DNA from: Sorghum bicolor
Lineage: Eukaryota > Streptophyta > Magnoliopsida > Poales > Poaceae
Assembly (NCBI RefSeq): GCF_000003195.3
Contig: NC_012872.2
Coordinates: 50,077,695-50,141,694, forward strand
Reading direction: 5' to 3'
DNA length: 64,000 nt
Position numbers and translations under genes: made by a program. Every line of letters begins with the position of its first letter. Position 1 is the first letter of the stretch. This document shows positions 54,098 through 64,000 of this stretch, piece by piece. A model generated the notes under the pieces. It was not told the DNA's origin. It ran no database searches and saw nothing but the letters and a program-made list of their open reading frames with translations.

Positions 54098-55249
54098 TTA
54101 CTTAGTGGGTTCATTATCTGAGGTAACCTCAGCGAACTCCCCATCTTGTGGTGATGCAGTACGTGCGTCTTCCTCCCATCTTGCTTCTGTCTCTTTTGCT
54201 TCTTCCTTCTCTAGTTCCAACTCTTCAGTTCTATTCTCTTTCTCCTAGGCTTCTAATCGGGCTAAGATCTCCTCTTTCTCTTTCTTGGCAATCTGGTCCA
54301 TCCCTTCAGCTTCAGCGGCCCACTCACTCCATCGGGGTGCTTGCGTGTTCTCTTCTTCCTCCGTGAAGCGATCTTCATACTTCACGATCTTGCCAGGGAA
54401 GTCTTCCCATCCACAGTGAGGCCGGGCAGCCTGACGGTGGGCTTGGCGTCTTCTCCTATTGCATTCCTTCCTAGTTTGCTCACGGTTACATAGTGTTCTA
54501 AATTGACAGCGTACCTTTCCAGCCGGTAGGTTGAAGAGGATATGCCCTGATCCGATGTAGATGTTGGCTTTAGCTGTATAGAGGAACGGTCTTCCTAAGA
54601 GGATCGGGATCTCATCGTCTCCTGCATCTCAAGCACTAGAAAATCTGCAGGTATATAATATTCTTGAATTCTTATCATTACATCCTTGACCATTCCTTCA
54701 GGGAATCTTAGTGATTGATCTCCCATCTGCAACTGAATATGTGTTGGGTATATAGGTAAATCAAATAATTCATCATATACCTGTTTTGACATTACATTGT
54801 AGCCTGATCTAGTGTCACAGACGGTGTAAGGGTAGGTGGTGTTGTTGATTGTGCATTCAATGATTGGAACTCCTCGATCACCTCTCTTGGTCGGACATGG
54901 CTTGGGTAGCATATGATCATTTTCAGTGTTTAGAGCGGTGATCAATTGAGCAGTCTCTGCCTTCTTGGTCTTCCCCCATCTTCTATTCTTCTTCTTCTTT
55001 GATACTAATTGCTGTTCTTGCTTTCCTTGTTGGTAGACTTGCTTCGGGGCTGCAGGAGCTTTTAGGACGTGGTTCTTGAATGCAAATATCTCCTTCTTGT
55101 CCTTGATGGATAGGACATTCTTGGTGTGCTCTGCATAGATGATGGCTTTTGTTGTGCATAAGAATGGTCTTCCCAAAATCATTGGTGCCTTCTCATCTAC
55201 TCCTATCTCCATGACCACGAAGTCAACTAGGACATATGATTGCCCCAGT
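54098..55249 (-). pseudogene. Tandem retropepsin-like ORF of element A, 3' part
   Basis: This continues the reading cut by insertion C. From the right: end of the first retropepsin-like unit (MILGRPFL), a Lys/Gln-rich linker, a second unit with active-site-like VCDTRSGYNVMSK (the usual Gly after Thr is Arg) and QMGDQSLRFPEG. A one-base frameshift near 54620 follows, then LLGRPFLY of the second unit and a Glu/Lys-rich tail to TAA 54098-54100, with one in-frame TAG near 54245. No reverse transcriptase follows before the LTR. It looks like the Gag-protease-type ORF of a non-autonomous element. Confidence 0.65.
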
Positions 55250-55254
55250 CTAAT

Positions 55255-56536
55255 TGTTGGGTATTTTAAACGCAAACAGAAAAATCCGCAAGCGCACGGA
55301 TACCGATGTAGCCTTCACCCTGGAGTATTCCAGAGTATCGATTTTCCACAGGGAACGTGAGTGTACTAATTAAGATTCAAGATCGCCCAAGGATAACTAT
55401 ATAATTATTTTTGGTGGGAAGAGAGGAAGTTTCCTGAGATTTCTCTAGTTGATCTAAGAATCAAGAATTACTTCAAGATTATCTATTTCGGGACATCAGA
55501 ACACTAACCACAGAAAGAGATGAGAAGGGGGCTAGGAAGATCCGACTACGGTCCTACAAACACCGATCCGAACGAGGTGGAATACGTCGACCGTTAGGGC
55601 TGTCACTACCCTAAGGCTACCACAACAATCCGCAGGATTGGGTGCAATTCCAGGTAATTGCAAGACTAAACACCACGTCTAATCTATTAATTACTACTCT
55701 AATGTTGCAAAGATTAGAGCACTTGATGCAAGCAGGAATCCAATAAATAACTTGAATGTAAATAAAAGTAATTAAAGAACTCAGGATTATGAATTGAAGA
55801 ACCTGGAGAACGATGAAGAACGAACCAGTTGCTGCAAAAGTACAATGTTGAGGAAGATCCGACAGATCCGGCTCCTCCTCCTCCGCTCTCCTCTTCTCTC
55901 TCCCTATTTTCTAGATTACAACTAGAACTAACTAGAACTAGAACTAGAGGAACTAGAACTAGAACTAGATGAACTAGAACTAGATCTAGATGAACTAGAG
56001 GTATAACTAGAAGAACTAGAGGGATCCTCTCTACTTGGATGAAGACTTGAAACCCTAACTTTGATTCTGTAGAAGAGGTATGCTCTCCAGGGGCCAGGGG
56101 GCCTTGCTTATATAGTCTTTTCAGATGAATCTGGGCCGTCGGATCAAACCGACATTGATCGTGTGGTTTTCCTTGAAGTATTAGGTCGGTGGAGCATGAT
56201 CCCCGAACTTCGCCCTGATTGGTCCAGGGGGGAGGGCGGGCGCCCAGTAAGGGAGGGCGGGCGCCCAGTGCCCGGCTCCGTTATGTCTCCCGTTCGCTCC
56301 CGTGGCTTCTGGACTCTTCTAGATGGTAGAAAATTGCGCGGCACGTTAATATCTCTATGTAAACCTGATGTGTGGGCCTTTCTTCCGTATTTCCTGATAA
56401 CCCCCTGCAGAAATAGACAAACACCAAAACTTGTGGAATTCTGTCAGATAAAACCCTAAGTCTAGGTGTTGGTTGCATTTAGATCCTTTTCCATGATTAG
56501 TTGATGGTTAAATGTGAGCATTAAGGACCGTCAACA
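55255..56536 (-). repeat. 3' LTR of element C
   Basis: It is 1282 bp, from TGTTGGGTAT to GTCAACA in plus reading. It has two GGGCGGGCGCCC motifs (56231-56270), the ACCGAC/GGCCC block (56133-56160), a TATA-like box (56108-56115) and the TCTAGTT minisatellite. Confidence 0.94.
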
Positions 56537-56540
56537 AGCT

Positions 56541-56553
56541 CCCCCAAGCTTAA
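56541..56553 (-). other. Polypurine tract of element C
   Basis: On the minus strand TTAAGCTTGGGGG followed by AGCT precedes the LTR at 56536. Confidence 0.75.
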
Positions 56554-56554
56554 C

Positions 56555-56576
56555 CTTTGCTCATCCCTGAGCAAAG
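56555..56576 (-). other. Stem-loop upstream of C polypurine tract
   Basis: On the minus strand CTTTGCTC pairs with GAGCAAAG around loop AGGGAT (8 bp); it differs from D only in the last loop base. Confidence 0.75.
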
Positions 56577-57505
56577 CTAAAATCAGCAAGAAAACAGGGG
56601 TTACTTTTATGCCTCTTACTACAGGGTTTTTAAGGTCTTAAGTGATTGAAAAACAGAACGATCAAGTCAAGCACTATGTCTCAAGTTCTTCTGTCTTACC
56701 TTTGTTCTGGAGTATTTTTGTAAGTTCCCAAAATAAAACTGAGGCTTTTGCCTTTTTCTCGAAGGATATATAAGTACAGCTTTAAAAGTTTTAGCATACT
56801 TACTTTGTATTTTGCTATGTCAATGCTCGGAGTAAGGGAGAGGAATGTTTGTCATCTCTTACTGGCATATTGCTTATTAGAGGGACCATGGGCTATCATT
56901 TTTTTTTCTTCTCTTTTTTTTTCAGTCTCTTTTTTTTCGAGTGGGCAGCAGGTACCCCTAATTCTACTGTCGGACACATGTCCATTTTTTCCACTCAGGT
57001 GGGTATCTTTGTACCCCTAATTCTACTTCAGACACTTGTCCATTTTTACCTCTCGTCTCACTCTCTTTTTTTTTGAATCAAATTTTTGCATAGTCCCATG
57101 CCTCTAACGCAATAATACTTCGGAAGAGTGAATCTTTTATATTTTTAGAACAAAAAGATCTTGATCTTGGGAGCATGATAATTCTCTCAACCAAAACTAC
57201 AAGAATTAACAATGGCTTGAACAAAGCAAGTGCCCACAGTTTTAATATTTATATCTTATAAGACTCTAGGTATTATGATCTCATATATTTTTTTTATGAA
57301 TTTTTAGATTTTCAAAAGATAAAATCTCCAGAACTCTAGCAAAACTTGGAACAAGTTAAATAGTAGCTCAGACCTTCTCATATCATGTTTGTCAATTACC
57401 TAGACTTCAATCAAACTTTTTTTTATTTTTATTTAAAACTTAGAATTACACAAAACTATTGTATATTACTCAAAAGAAACACTTTGTTTGGTTTCATGGT
57501 TATGC

Positions 57506-57507
57506 AT

Positions 57508-57542
<35 letters not shown>

Positions 57543-57545
57543 TTT
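57506..57545. repeat. (TTTA)n microsatellite
   Basis: About ten tandem TTTA units within the 3' non-coding region of C. Confidence 0.9.
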
Positions 57546-57610
57546 CCGAATACTAGAAAATAAAACCAAAGGAAGAAAAGTAATACTTATCTAGATACAC
57601 GTGGGGGTGC

Positions 57611-57624
57611 CTCCCCCAAGCTGG
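57611..57624 (-). other. Second polypurine-tract-like motif of C
   Basis: On the minus strand CCAGCTTGGGGGAG, 140 bp after the pol stop and about 1.07 kb upstream (element sense) of the true tract. Confidence 0.5.
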
Positions 57625-57766
57625 ATGTTGACATAGTCGTTCGCTCTTGTGGCCTGCATGTTCGGTCTCACTCTTCTTAAGCTTCAAAATCCTGCACAAC
57701 CCAAATAGACAACAAAACTCGTGGAACATGTTAAGGGTTAGGTAATTGTCTAGAGCTTATGAGAGC

Positions 57767-60700
57767 TTAATATGAGAATTCTATGAACTCAATCACATCA
57801 AGTTCCTCTACCGGGTTGTTTTGTGGCTCAAGATAGATTTTCAAGCGTTGACCATTTACCTTAAAAGTGTTACCTATGTCATCTTGGATGGTAATGGCTC
57901 CGTGAGTTGAAGTGTCAATAACCTTGTATGGTCCATCCCACTTACTTCGTAGCTTACCATGCCCAAAGAGCTTAACTCTTGAATTGAATAGTAGAACCTT
58001 ATCTCCAGGCTTAAACTCCTTGTGCTTGATTCTCTTATCATGCCATCGTTTTGTTCTCTCTTTATAGATCCTTGAATTGTGGTAGGCTTTCTCTCTCCAT
58101 TCTTCTAGCTCAGATAGTTGCATCAGATGATTCTCGCTAGCAAGGTGGTGATCCATGTTCCATTTCTTGAGTGCCCAATGAGCCTTAAACTCTACTTCCA
58201 CAGGCAAGTGACAGGTTTTTCCATATACAAGTTGATAAGGTGACATGCCTATGGGTGTTTTGAATGCAGTTCTATATGCCCAAAGTGCATCAGGAAGTTT
58301 GTCCTTCCACCCCTTACCCATCTCATCTACGGTGTTTTGTAAAATATTTTTGATTTGTTTGTTAGATGTTTCGGCTTGACCGCTAGTCTGAGGATGGTAT
58401 GGTGTTGCGACGTTGTGTCGAACTCCATGATCGGTTAGGTACTTCCGGAAGATTTTGTCGATGAAGTGGGAACCTCCATCGCTTATAACTATCCGGGGTA
58501 TACCAAAGCGAGGAAAGATTACTTCATGGAACATTCTCTTGACATGTTTTGAATCAGCTGATCAACAAGGTAAGGCTTCTACCCATTTAGACACGTAGTC
58601 CACGGCTACTAAGATATATTCGCAATTCCCGGACATAGGGAATGGCCCCATGAAATCAATGCCCCATACATCGAAAAGTTCTACTTGAAGATTATTTGTG
58701 AGAGGCATTTCATTTCGTGAGTTGATATTCCCATGTTTTTGACACCGGTGGCATCTCCTGACAAAGTCCTTTGTATCTTCATACATCGTTGGCCAGAAAA
58801 AACCACTTTGCCAAATTTTAGCATGTGTCCGAAATGCTCCATAGTGTCCTCCATATGGCGAGGCATGGCATCTTTCCATAATTTGAGTAGCCTCAACCAT
58901 AGGAACACACCTTCTCAAGAGTCCATCAGCGCAGACTCGGAAAAGATATGGCTCATCCCAAAGGTGGAAACGACTATCGTGAAGTAACTTCCTTTTGTTT
59001 GCACCAGGTGGGACATAGCCTTTTACTATAAAGTTTACGATGTCTGCGTACCATGGATCTGCATGTGTTATCTTAAGTAGGGTGTCATCCCTTAGGTAGT
59101 CATTTATGGGAAGCTCATCATGTGTTTCCTTATATTGAAGCCTAGACAAGTGGTCGGCTACAGAATTCTCAACTCCCTTCCTATCTCGGATTTCTATGTC
59201 AAAGTCTTGGAGTAGAAGAATCCACCGAATTAGACGAGGCTTAGCATCTTTCTTAGTGAGGAGGTACTTGAGAGCAGCATGGTCTGAATAGATGATTATC
59301 TTCGCCCCCACTAAGTAAGATCTAAACTTGTCTATAGCAAAGACAATAGCCAAAAGCTCTTTTTCAGTTGTAGTGTAATTGAGCTGTGGTCCAGACAAGG
59401 TTTTGCTAGCGTAGGATATGGCATAATGCTTTTTATCCTTGGTTTGTCCTAAAACGGCCCCAACCGCAAAATCGCTAGCATCACACATGATCTCAAAAGG
59501 AAGATTCCAATCAGGTGGTTGGATAATCGGGGCTGAGATGAGTGCTTTCTTAAGAGTTTGAAAAGATTCATGACACTCATCACTAAAGATGAAAGGTGCA
59601 TCCTTAGCTAGGAGATTAGTTAGGGGTCTAGCAATTTGAGAGAAATTTTTGATAAAGCGTCTATAGAACCCTGCATGTCCCAAAAAGCTACGGATTCCTT
59701 TCACATTCGTGGGAGGTGGAAGTTTTTCAATAACTTCAATCTTTGCTTTGTCCACCTCTATACCACGTTCGGACACTTTATGTCCTAGCACTATTCCTTC
59801 CTGAACCATAAAATGGCATTTCTCCCAGTTCAGGATTAAGTGTTTTTCTTCACATCGCTGCAAGACTCTATCTAAATTCTCTAAACAATGATCGAAGGTT
59901 TTGCCATAGACGGTAAAATCATCCATGAAAACCTCCATGATCTTCTCAATCATGTCTGAGAAAATAGACATCATGCACCGTTGGAAAGAAGCTGGAGCAT
60001 TGCACAATCCGAACGACATTCGTCGGTATGCATAAGTTCCATACGGGCATGTAAAGGTAGTCTTTTCTTGGTCATCTGGGTGGATTGGGATTTGGTGATA
60101 TCCAGAATAACCATCAAGGAAACAAAATAAAGAGTGGTTTGCAAGCCGTTCCAACATTTCATCAATGAAGGGTAACGGAAAATGATCTTTCTTTGTAGCC
60201 TTATTGAGTTTTCGATAGTCAATACACATACGCCACCCAGTGACAATTCGTTGAGGGATGAGTTCATTCTTCTCATTCCTAATGACCGTCATTCCTCCTT
60301 TCTTTGGCACTACTTGGACAGGGCTAACCCACTCACTATGTGGCACAGGATAAATAATCCCAGCACGATAGAGTTTGAGGACCTCTTTCTTAACAACCTC
60401 TCGCATAGCATTGTTAAGTCTCCGTTGTGGTTCCCTTGAAGGTGTAGAATTGGGATCAATAGGGATACGATGAGTGCAGAGAATGGGACTAATGCCCGTG
60501 AGATCCTCGAGAGAGTAGCCAAAAGCTGATCTATGTCTTTCAAGAACAGTGACAAGTTGTTGTTTTTCATAATCGGAAAGCTTGTCACTGATAATTACTG
60601 GAGTTTTTGGGTTATTGTGCAAGAAGACATATCTAAGGCCAGAAGGAAGAGGTTTTAATTCTATCAAAGGAGGTGAAGGTAGTTCATTTTTGTCTAGCTC

Positions 60701-62233
60701 AACGGGTTCTACCAACTCTTCTTCTTCTTGAACAAAGTGTTCATGATTAAAGAATGGTTGGGTCATCTCCTCTTGAGTCACCATTAAGACCTCCTCAATA
60801 GGATCTGGGTCAAGTTTGGGTTCCACTATCGTGTTAATTGATCTAGCAAGAGGAACAACAATAGTGGAATTCCCAACCTTGAAGTCTAAATGACCTCGTT
60901 GTGGTTGTTCTTGTAGAAGTTTCATGATTGGTCTGCCAATCAAGAGAGGAATCTCTGGTATGTCAAAAATGTGGAAATCTAGACATATTCCAGAGTCCTT
61001 GATTCTAACAGGAACTGCCCTTAATACCCCATGGCTTTCTAGAATTAATCCAGATGGACTTTGTAAAAGTTTTTGAGATGGGGTTATGGACTCGTTGGGA
61101 TAAAGAGTGTCAGCTAACTCCTTGGAAATAACATTTGTCCCAACATATGGATTGTAGTGGACCTTCCTAACGGACCGTCTAATTTGGCACAGAAGAATGG
61201 TTGAAGGAGTGATGATCCGAGCTACCTCAGGAGACAGCTCTGCTTCTGTTAGCCATTCATAACTCAGAATAGCCGAAAAGCTTTTGATGTGTTCTATGTC
61301 AACAGATTCTACTCTTAGAACAGATTGAGTGGTCCTTGCTAGAGGTCGTGTTTGGATAGGAAAATTCGAGGTGTTTCCATAATCTTCAAAAAGATCTTCC
61401 TCGAATTCAAAGGGATGCTCTAAAGGTGGTGGTTCATCATCCTTTAGTTGGTTTTGCATTCCCTTATCAGGAGGTTTCTCTACAACCAAATTAATAGGTG
61501 GGTCAGGTGGAATTTCTAACTCGGTTGCAAGTTCCTCATCTTTTGGTTTAGGATCAGGCTCGACTTCTTTTTCTTCTTCAGGAAACTCATCATAAATGCC
61601 TGTGTAAGGGGTATTTTCAAGGATTCTCTCTAGGATAGCTCTCCCCTCATCTGTGAGCTTGTGTGTGAATGAGCCTCCTGAAGCAATGTCGAGGTGAAGA
61701 GCAGCCTCCTTGCCTAAACCACGATAAAAGTGGTAGTACAGTACATGGTCAGGCAGGGAAAGGTTTGGACCGGAATTGGTAAGGCTTGTGAACCTAGCCC
61801 AAGCTGCTCCTAAAGTTTCCTTCTCTCTTTGTTTGAATGTAAGAATTTCAATTCTAAGGTCAGCAATTCGAAAAAGTGGGAAGAAAGCGAGACAAAAGTT
61901 GCCCCGAAGTTCATCCCAACTTCCATTAACGCCTCCTACACAATGAGCATACCACTTCTTTGCTCTTCCCAAAAGGGAGAACGGAAATAATTTCCATTTA
62001 AGGGTTTCTTGTGTCATGCCAGAAATAGATCGGCAAGAGCACAACTGCTCAAATTCTCTAAGATGGGTGTATGGATCTTCATCTACTTGCCCAGAGAAGG
62101 GTTGCTCCTGAATCATGGCTATTAGATCAGGGCCGAGGTCGTAGCCATCTGTAAGAATTGGATGTGATGATGGTGGTGGCTCTAATAACTCGCCCTTTGG
62201 AGCAAAGAATTTATAGATAGGAGTGAAATCCAT
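57767..62233 (-). pseudogene. Gag-pol polyprotein of element C, one stop codon
   Basis: From ATG 62231-62233 (chosen because D shares the MDFT start in the same leader; an upstream in-frame extension would run into the LTR) one frame of 1488 codons runs to 57767, with a single TGA at 58562-58564 that is one change from CGA. Domains by residue: gag about 30-230 without a zinc knuckle, acidic linker, retropepsin-like unit at about 355-440 where the active site reads [11 protein letters not shown] and the flap-side strand LLIGRP, reverse transcriptase (YRKLNK 673, FMDDFTVY about 770), RNase H (CDASDF about 917), integrase HHCC and D-D-E (GIDFMGP about 1192, VISDGG and GQAETSN after the stop). 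The reverse transcriptase pattern is of the Athila group. No env-like ORF follows. Confidence 0.93.
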
Positions 62234-62325
62234 ATGGTGTGGTGAAAATGGTAAGGTAAGTGTGGTAAAAGAGAAAAGAAAAAGGATACACGGACGACTT
62301 GGTTCGAAACTAGCACAGCTACCGT

Positions 62326-62343
62326 TCCCCGGCAATGGCGCCA
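62326..62343 (-). other. Primer binding site, tRNA-Asp (element C)
   Basis: On the minus strand TGGCGCCATTGCCGGGGA, one base different from the sites of B and D (G to A). Confidence 0.85.
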
Positions 62344-62350
62344 GAAAGCT

Positions 62351-63611
62351 TGTTGGGTATTTTAAACGCAAACAGAAAAATCCGCAAGCGCACGGATACC
62401 GATGTAGCCTTCACCCAGGAGTATTCCAGAGTATCTATTTTCCACAGGGAACGTGAGTGTACTAATTAAGATTCAAGATCGCCCAAGGATAACTATATAA
62501 TTATTTTTGGTGGGAAGAGAGGAAGTTTCCTAAGAGTTCTCTAGTTGATCTAAGAATCAAGAATTACTTCAAGATTATCTATTTCGGGACATCAGAACAC
62601 TAACCACAGAAAGAGATGAGAAGGGGGCTAGGAAGCTCCGACTACGGTCCTACAAACACCGATCCGAACGAGGTGGAATACGTCGACCGTTAGGGCTGTC
62701 ACTACCCTAAGGCTACCACAACAATCCGCAGGATTGGGTGCAATTCCAGGTAATTGCAAGACTAAACACCACGTCTAATCTATTAATTACTACTCTAATG
62801 TTGCAAAGATTAGAGCACTTGATGCAAGCGGGAATCCAATAAATAACTTGAATGTAAATAAAAGTAATTAAAGAACTCAGGATTATGAATTGAAGAACCT
62901 GGAGAACGATGAAGAACGAACCAGTTGCTGCAAAAGTACAATGTTGAGGAAGATCCGACAGATCCGGCTCCTCCTCCTCCGCTCTCCTCTTCTCTCTCCT
63001 TATTTTCTAGATTACAACTAGAACTAACTAGAACTAGAACTAGAGGAACTAGAACTAGAACTAGATGAACTAGAACTAGATCTAGATGAACTAGAGGTAG
63101 AACTAGAAGAACTAGAGGGATCCTCTCTACTTGGATGAAGACTTGAAACCCTAACTTTGATTCTGTAGAAGAGGTATGCTCTCCAAGGGCCAGGGGGCCT
63201 TGCTTATATAGTCTTTTCAGATGAATCTGGGCCGTCGGATCAAACCGACATTGATCGTGTGGTTTTCCTTGAAGTATTAGGTCGGTGGAGCATGATCCCC
63301 GAACTTCGCCCTGATTGGTCCAGGGGGGAGGGCGGGCGCCCAGTGCCCGGCTCCGTTATGTCTCCCGTTCGCTCCCGTGGCTTCTGGACTCTTCTAGATG
63401 GTAGAAAATTGCGCGGCACGTTAATATCTCTATGTAAACCTGATGTGTGGGCCTTTCTTCCGTATTTCCTGATAACCCCCTGCAGAAATAGACAAACACC
63501 AAAACTTGTGGAATTCTGTCAGATAAAACCCTAAGTCTAGGTGTTGGTTGCATTTAGATCCTTTTCCATGATTAGTTGATGGTTAAATGTGAGCATTAAG
63601 GACCGTCAACA
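62351..63611 (-). repeat. 5' LTR of element C
   Basis: It is 1261 bp. It is almost identical to the 3' LTR except that one of the two GGGCGGGCGCCC units is missing (single unit near 63330-63345), which accounts for the 21-bp difference. Confidence 0.94.
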
Positions 63612-63616
63612 CTAAT

Positions 63617-64000
63617 GACAACCTCTTCTAATACTCCCTCGGGGTAGAAAATGGACTGATTTGCAAGCTGCAAACACATATTTCTATACAACAAGGAATC
63701 ATTTAATATTTTCTCATAAATTACCTTGGGCATAATGTTGACACTTGCGCCAAAATCATAGATAGCCTCTGGAAAGCTGTGGCATCCTATAGAGATAGGA
63801 ATGGCAGGTCTTCTAGGGTCTCCCATCTTCTATTGTAGAGAGTGGTCAATCCACTGTACAGTTGCAGGCTCAATATAACATTGGGTTGCATTGTGAATAT
63901 CAACAAGGTTAGCAGTTTCTAAATCTTTTGGTTGGCTTGGAATTTTGCCTTTTTCTAATGGAGGTACAGCAGCAGCTAATTGTGCTAATTATGAAACTAT
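63617..64000 (-). pseudogene. Tandem retropepsin-like ORF of element A, 5' part
   Basis: From the window edge the frame reads a typical Athila spacer (LETANLVDIHNATQCYIEP), meets one TAG near 63835, then opens into the first retropepsin-like unit with YDFGASVNIMPK and continues (LANQSIFYPEGVLEEVVI) to the CTAAT duplicated by C. The reading resumes at 55249. The upstream gag part is outside the window. Confidence 0.65.

Larger units (their letters stand above)
56577..57766 (-). other. Element C 3' non-coding region
   Basis: No gene. It contains GGACA-CA-TGTCC (56972-56983), GGGTA-TCTTTG-TACCC (57001-57016), a second polypurine-like motif (57611-57624), a GAGGGACCATGGGCTATC block (about 56880) and a (TTTA)n microsatellite at 57506-57545. 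The 69-residue frame at 57385 is created by that microsatellite. Confidence 0.6.
55255..63611 (-). mobile_element. Athila-like element C, nearly intact
   Basis: A minus-strand element with 3' LTR 55255-56536, 5' LTR 62351-63611, tRNA-Asp PBS and one long gag-pol. CTAAT flanks it at 55250-55254 and 63612-63616. It inserted into the protease region of element A. A single stop interrupts gag-pol, so this is the best-preserved autonomous-type element in the window. Confidence 0.94.
4755..64000 (-). mobile_element. Athila-like element A, host of F, B and C
   Basis: The 3' LTR of this minus-strand element is in three pieces: 4755-5515, 18804-19124 and 51482-52031, about 1.63 kb when summed. It starts TGTTGACATT and ends GTCAACA. 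Its interior runs rightwards from 52032, is interrupted by C (55255-63611), and leaves the window. It encodes a tandem retropepsin-like ORF (63617-64000 and 54098-55249) and no visible reverse transcriptase before the LTR. The 5' LTR is outside the window, so its target duplication cannot be checked. Confidence 0.75.

Noticed and set aside
57385..57594. A frame with repeated Leu-Phe-Ile-Tyr, resembling a membrane segment.
   Set aside because: It is a translation of the (TTTA)n microsatellite.
1..64000. Centromere satellite, tRNA, rRNA or CRISPR-like arrays.
   Set aside because: No tandem monomer array of satellite length, no tRNA or rRNA signature, and the only tRNA-like matches are retrotransposon primer sites.

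Overview
The window is plant nuclear DNA, very probably from a panicoid grass (sorghum, sugarcane or Miscanthus type). It looks like pericentromeric or intergenic heterochromatin built almost entirely of nested LTR retrotransposons. I found no host protein gene, tRNA, rRNA or CRISPR array. The grass assignment rests on family resemblance (Tekay/Del-like chromoviruses with an extra ORF upstream of gag, Athila-like elements primed by tRNA-Asp, Sirevirus-like LTR, a grass MITE); species cannot be fixed from sequence alone.

Layout, with my own labels. H (1-1564, minus): part of an LTR with a gypsy-like TGTAACACCC-type end. Z (about 1565-4754, plus): an old decayed Ty1/copia element (partial LTR, Met-tRNA PBS, gag and start of pol), carrying a MITE in its leader. 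A (4755 to beyond 64000, minus): an Athila-like element inserted into Z. Its left LTR is split in three by F and B, and its interior holds C. F (5516-18798, plus, TSD CCTAC): a Tekay-like chromovirus with ORF0 and gag-pol. Its 3' LTR carries G (16649-18586, TSD GACTC), a Sirevirus-like solo LTR. B (19125-51476, minus, TSD CTCTA): an Athila-like element that itself contains D (21499-28813, plus, TSD ACACA), a non-autonomous relative of C, and E (34376-50198, plus, TSD GTAAG/GCAAG), a second chromovirus with 4.6 kb LTRs. C (55255-63611, minus, TSD CTAAT): a nearly intact Athila-like element whose gag-pol has one stop codon. The nesting is four deep (Z, A, B, D/E), so relative insertion order can be read directly.

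Coding state. Most coding regions are broken, mainly by stops that look like single C-to-T or G-to-A changes, as expected for methylated silenced elements. C, D and E look youngest. A and D carry a Gag-protease type ORF with two tandem retropepsin-like domains and no visible reverse transcriptase, so they look non-autonomous; D shares LTRs and leader with C, a plausible helper.

Most interesting signals. (1) A short stem-loop with a GGAC-type loop lies just upstream of the polypurine tract in all six elements where that site is visible, across Athila-like and chromovirus lineages, with compensatory stem differences. (2) The chromovirus LTRs of E and F contain an in-frame, split, acidic reading frame with GC-AG introns and a conserved TGAGTAC/GTACTCA hairpin before the last acceptor. 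(3) Each ORF0 and gag start codon of E and F directly follows a splice-acceptor-like pyrimidine-AG. (4) The Athila-like elements carry a duplicated polypurine-tract motif and further conserved hairpins in their 3' non-coding region. (5) B carries a post-pol accessory ORF with its own promoter-like region.
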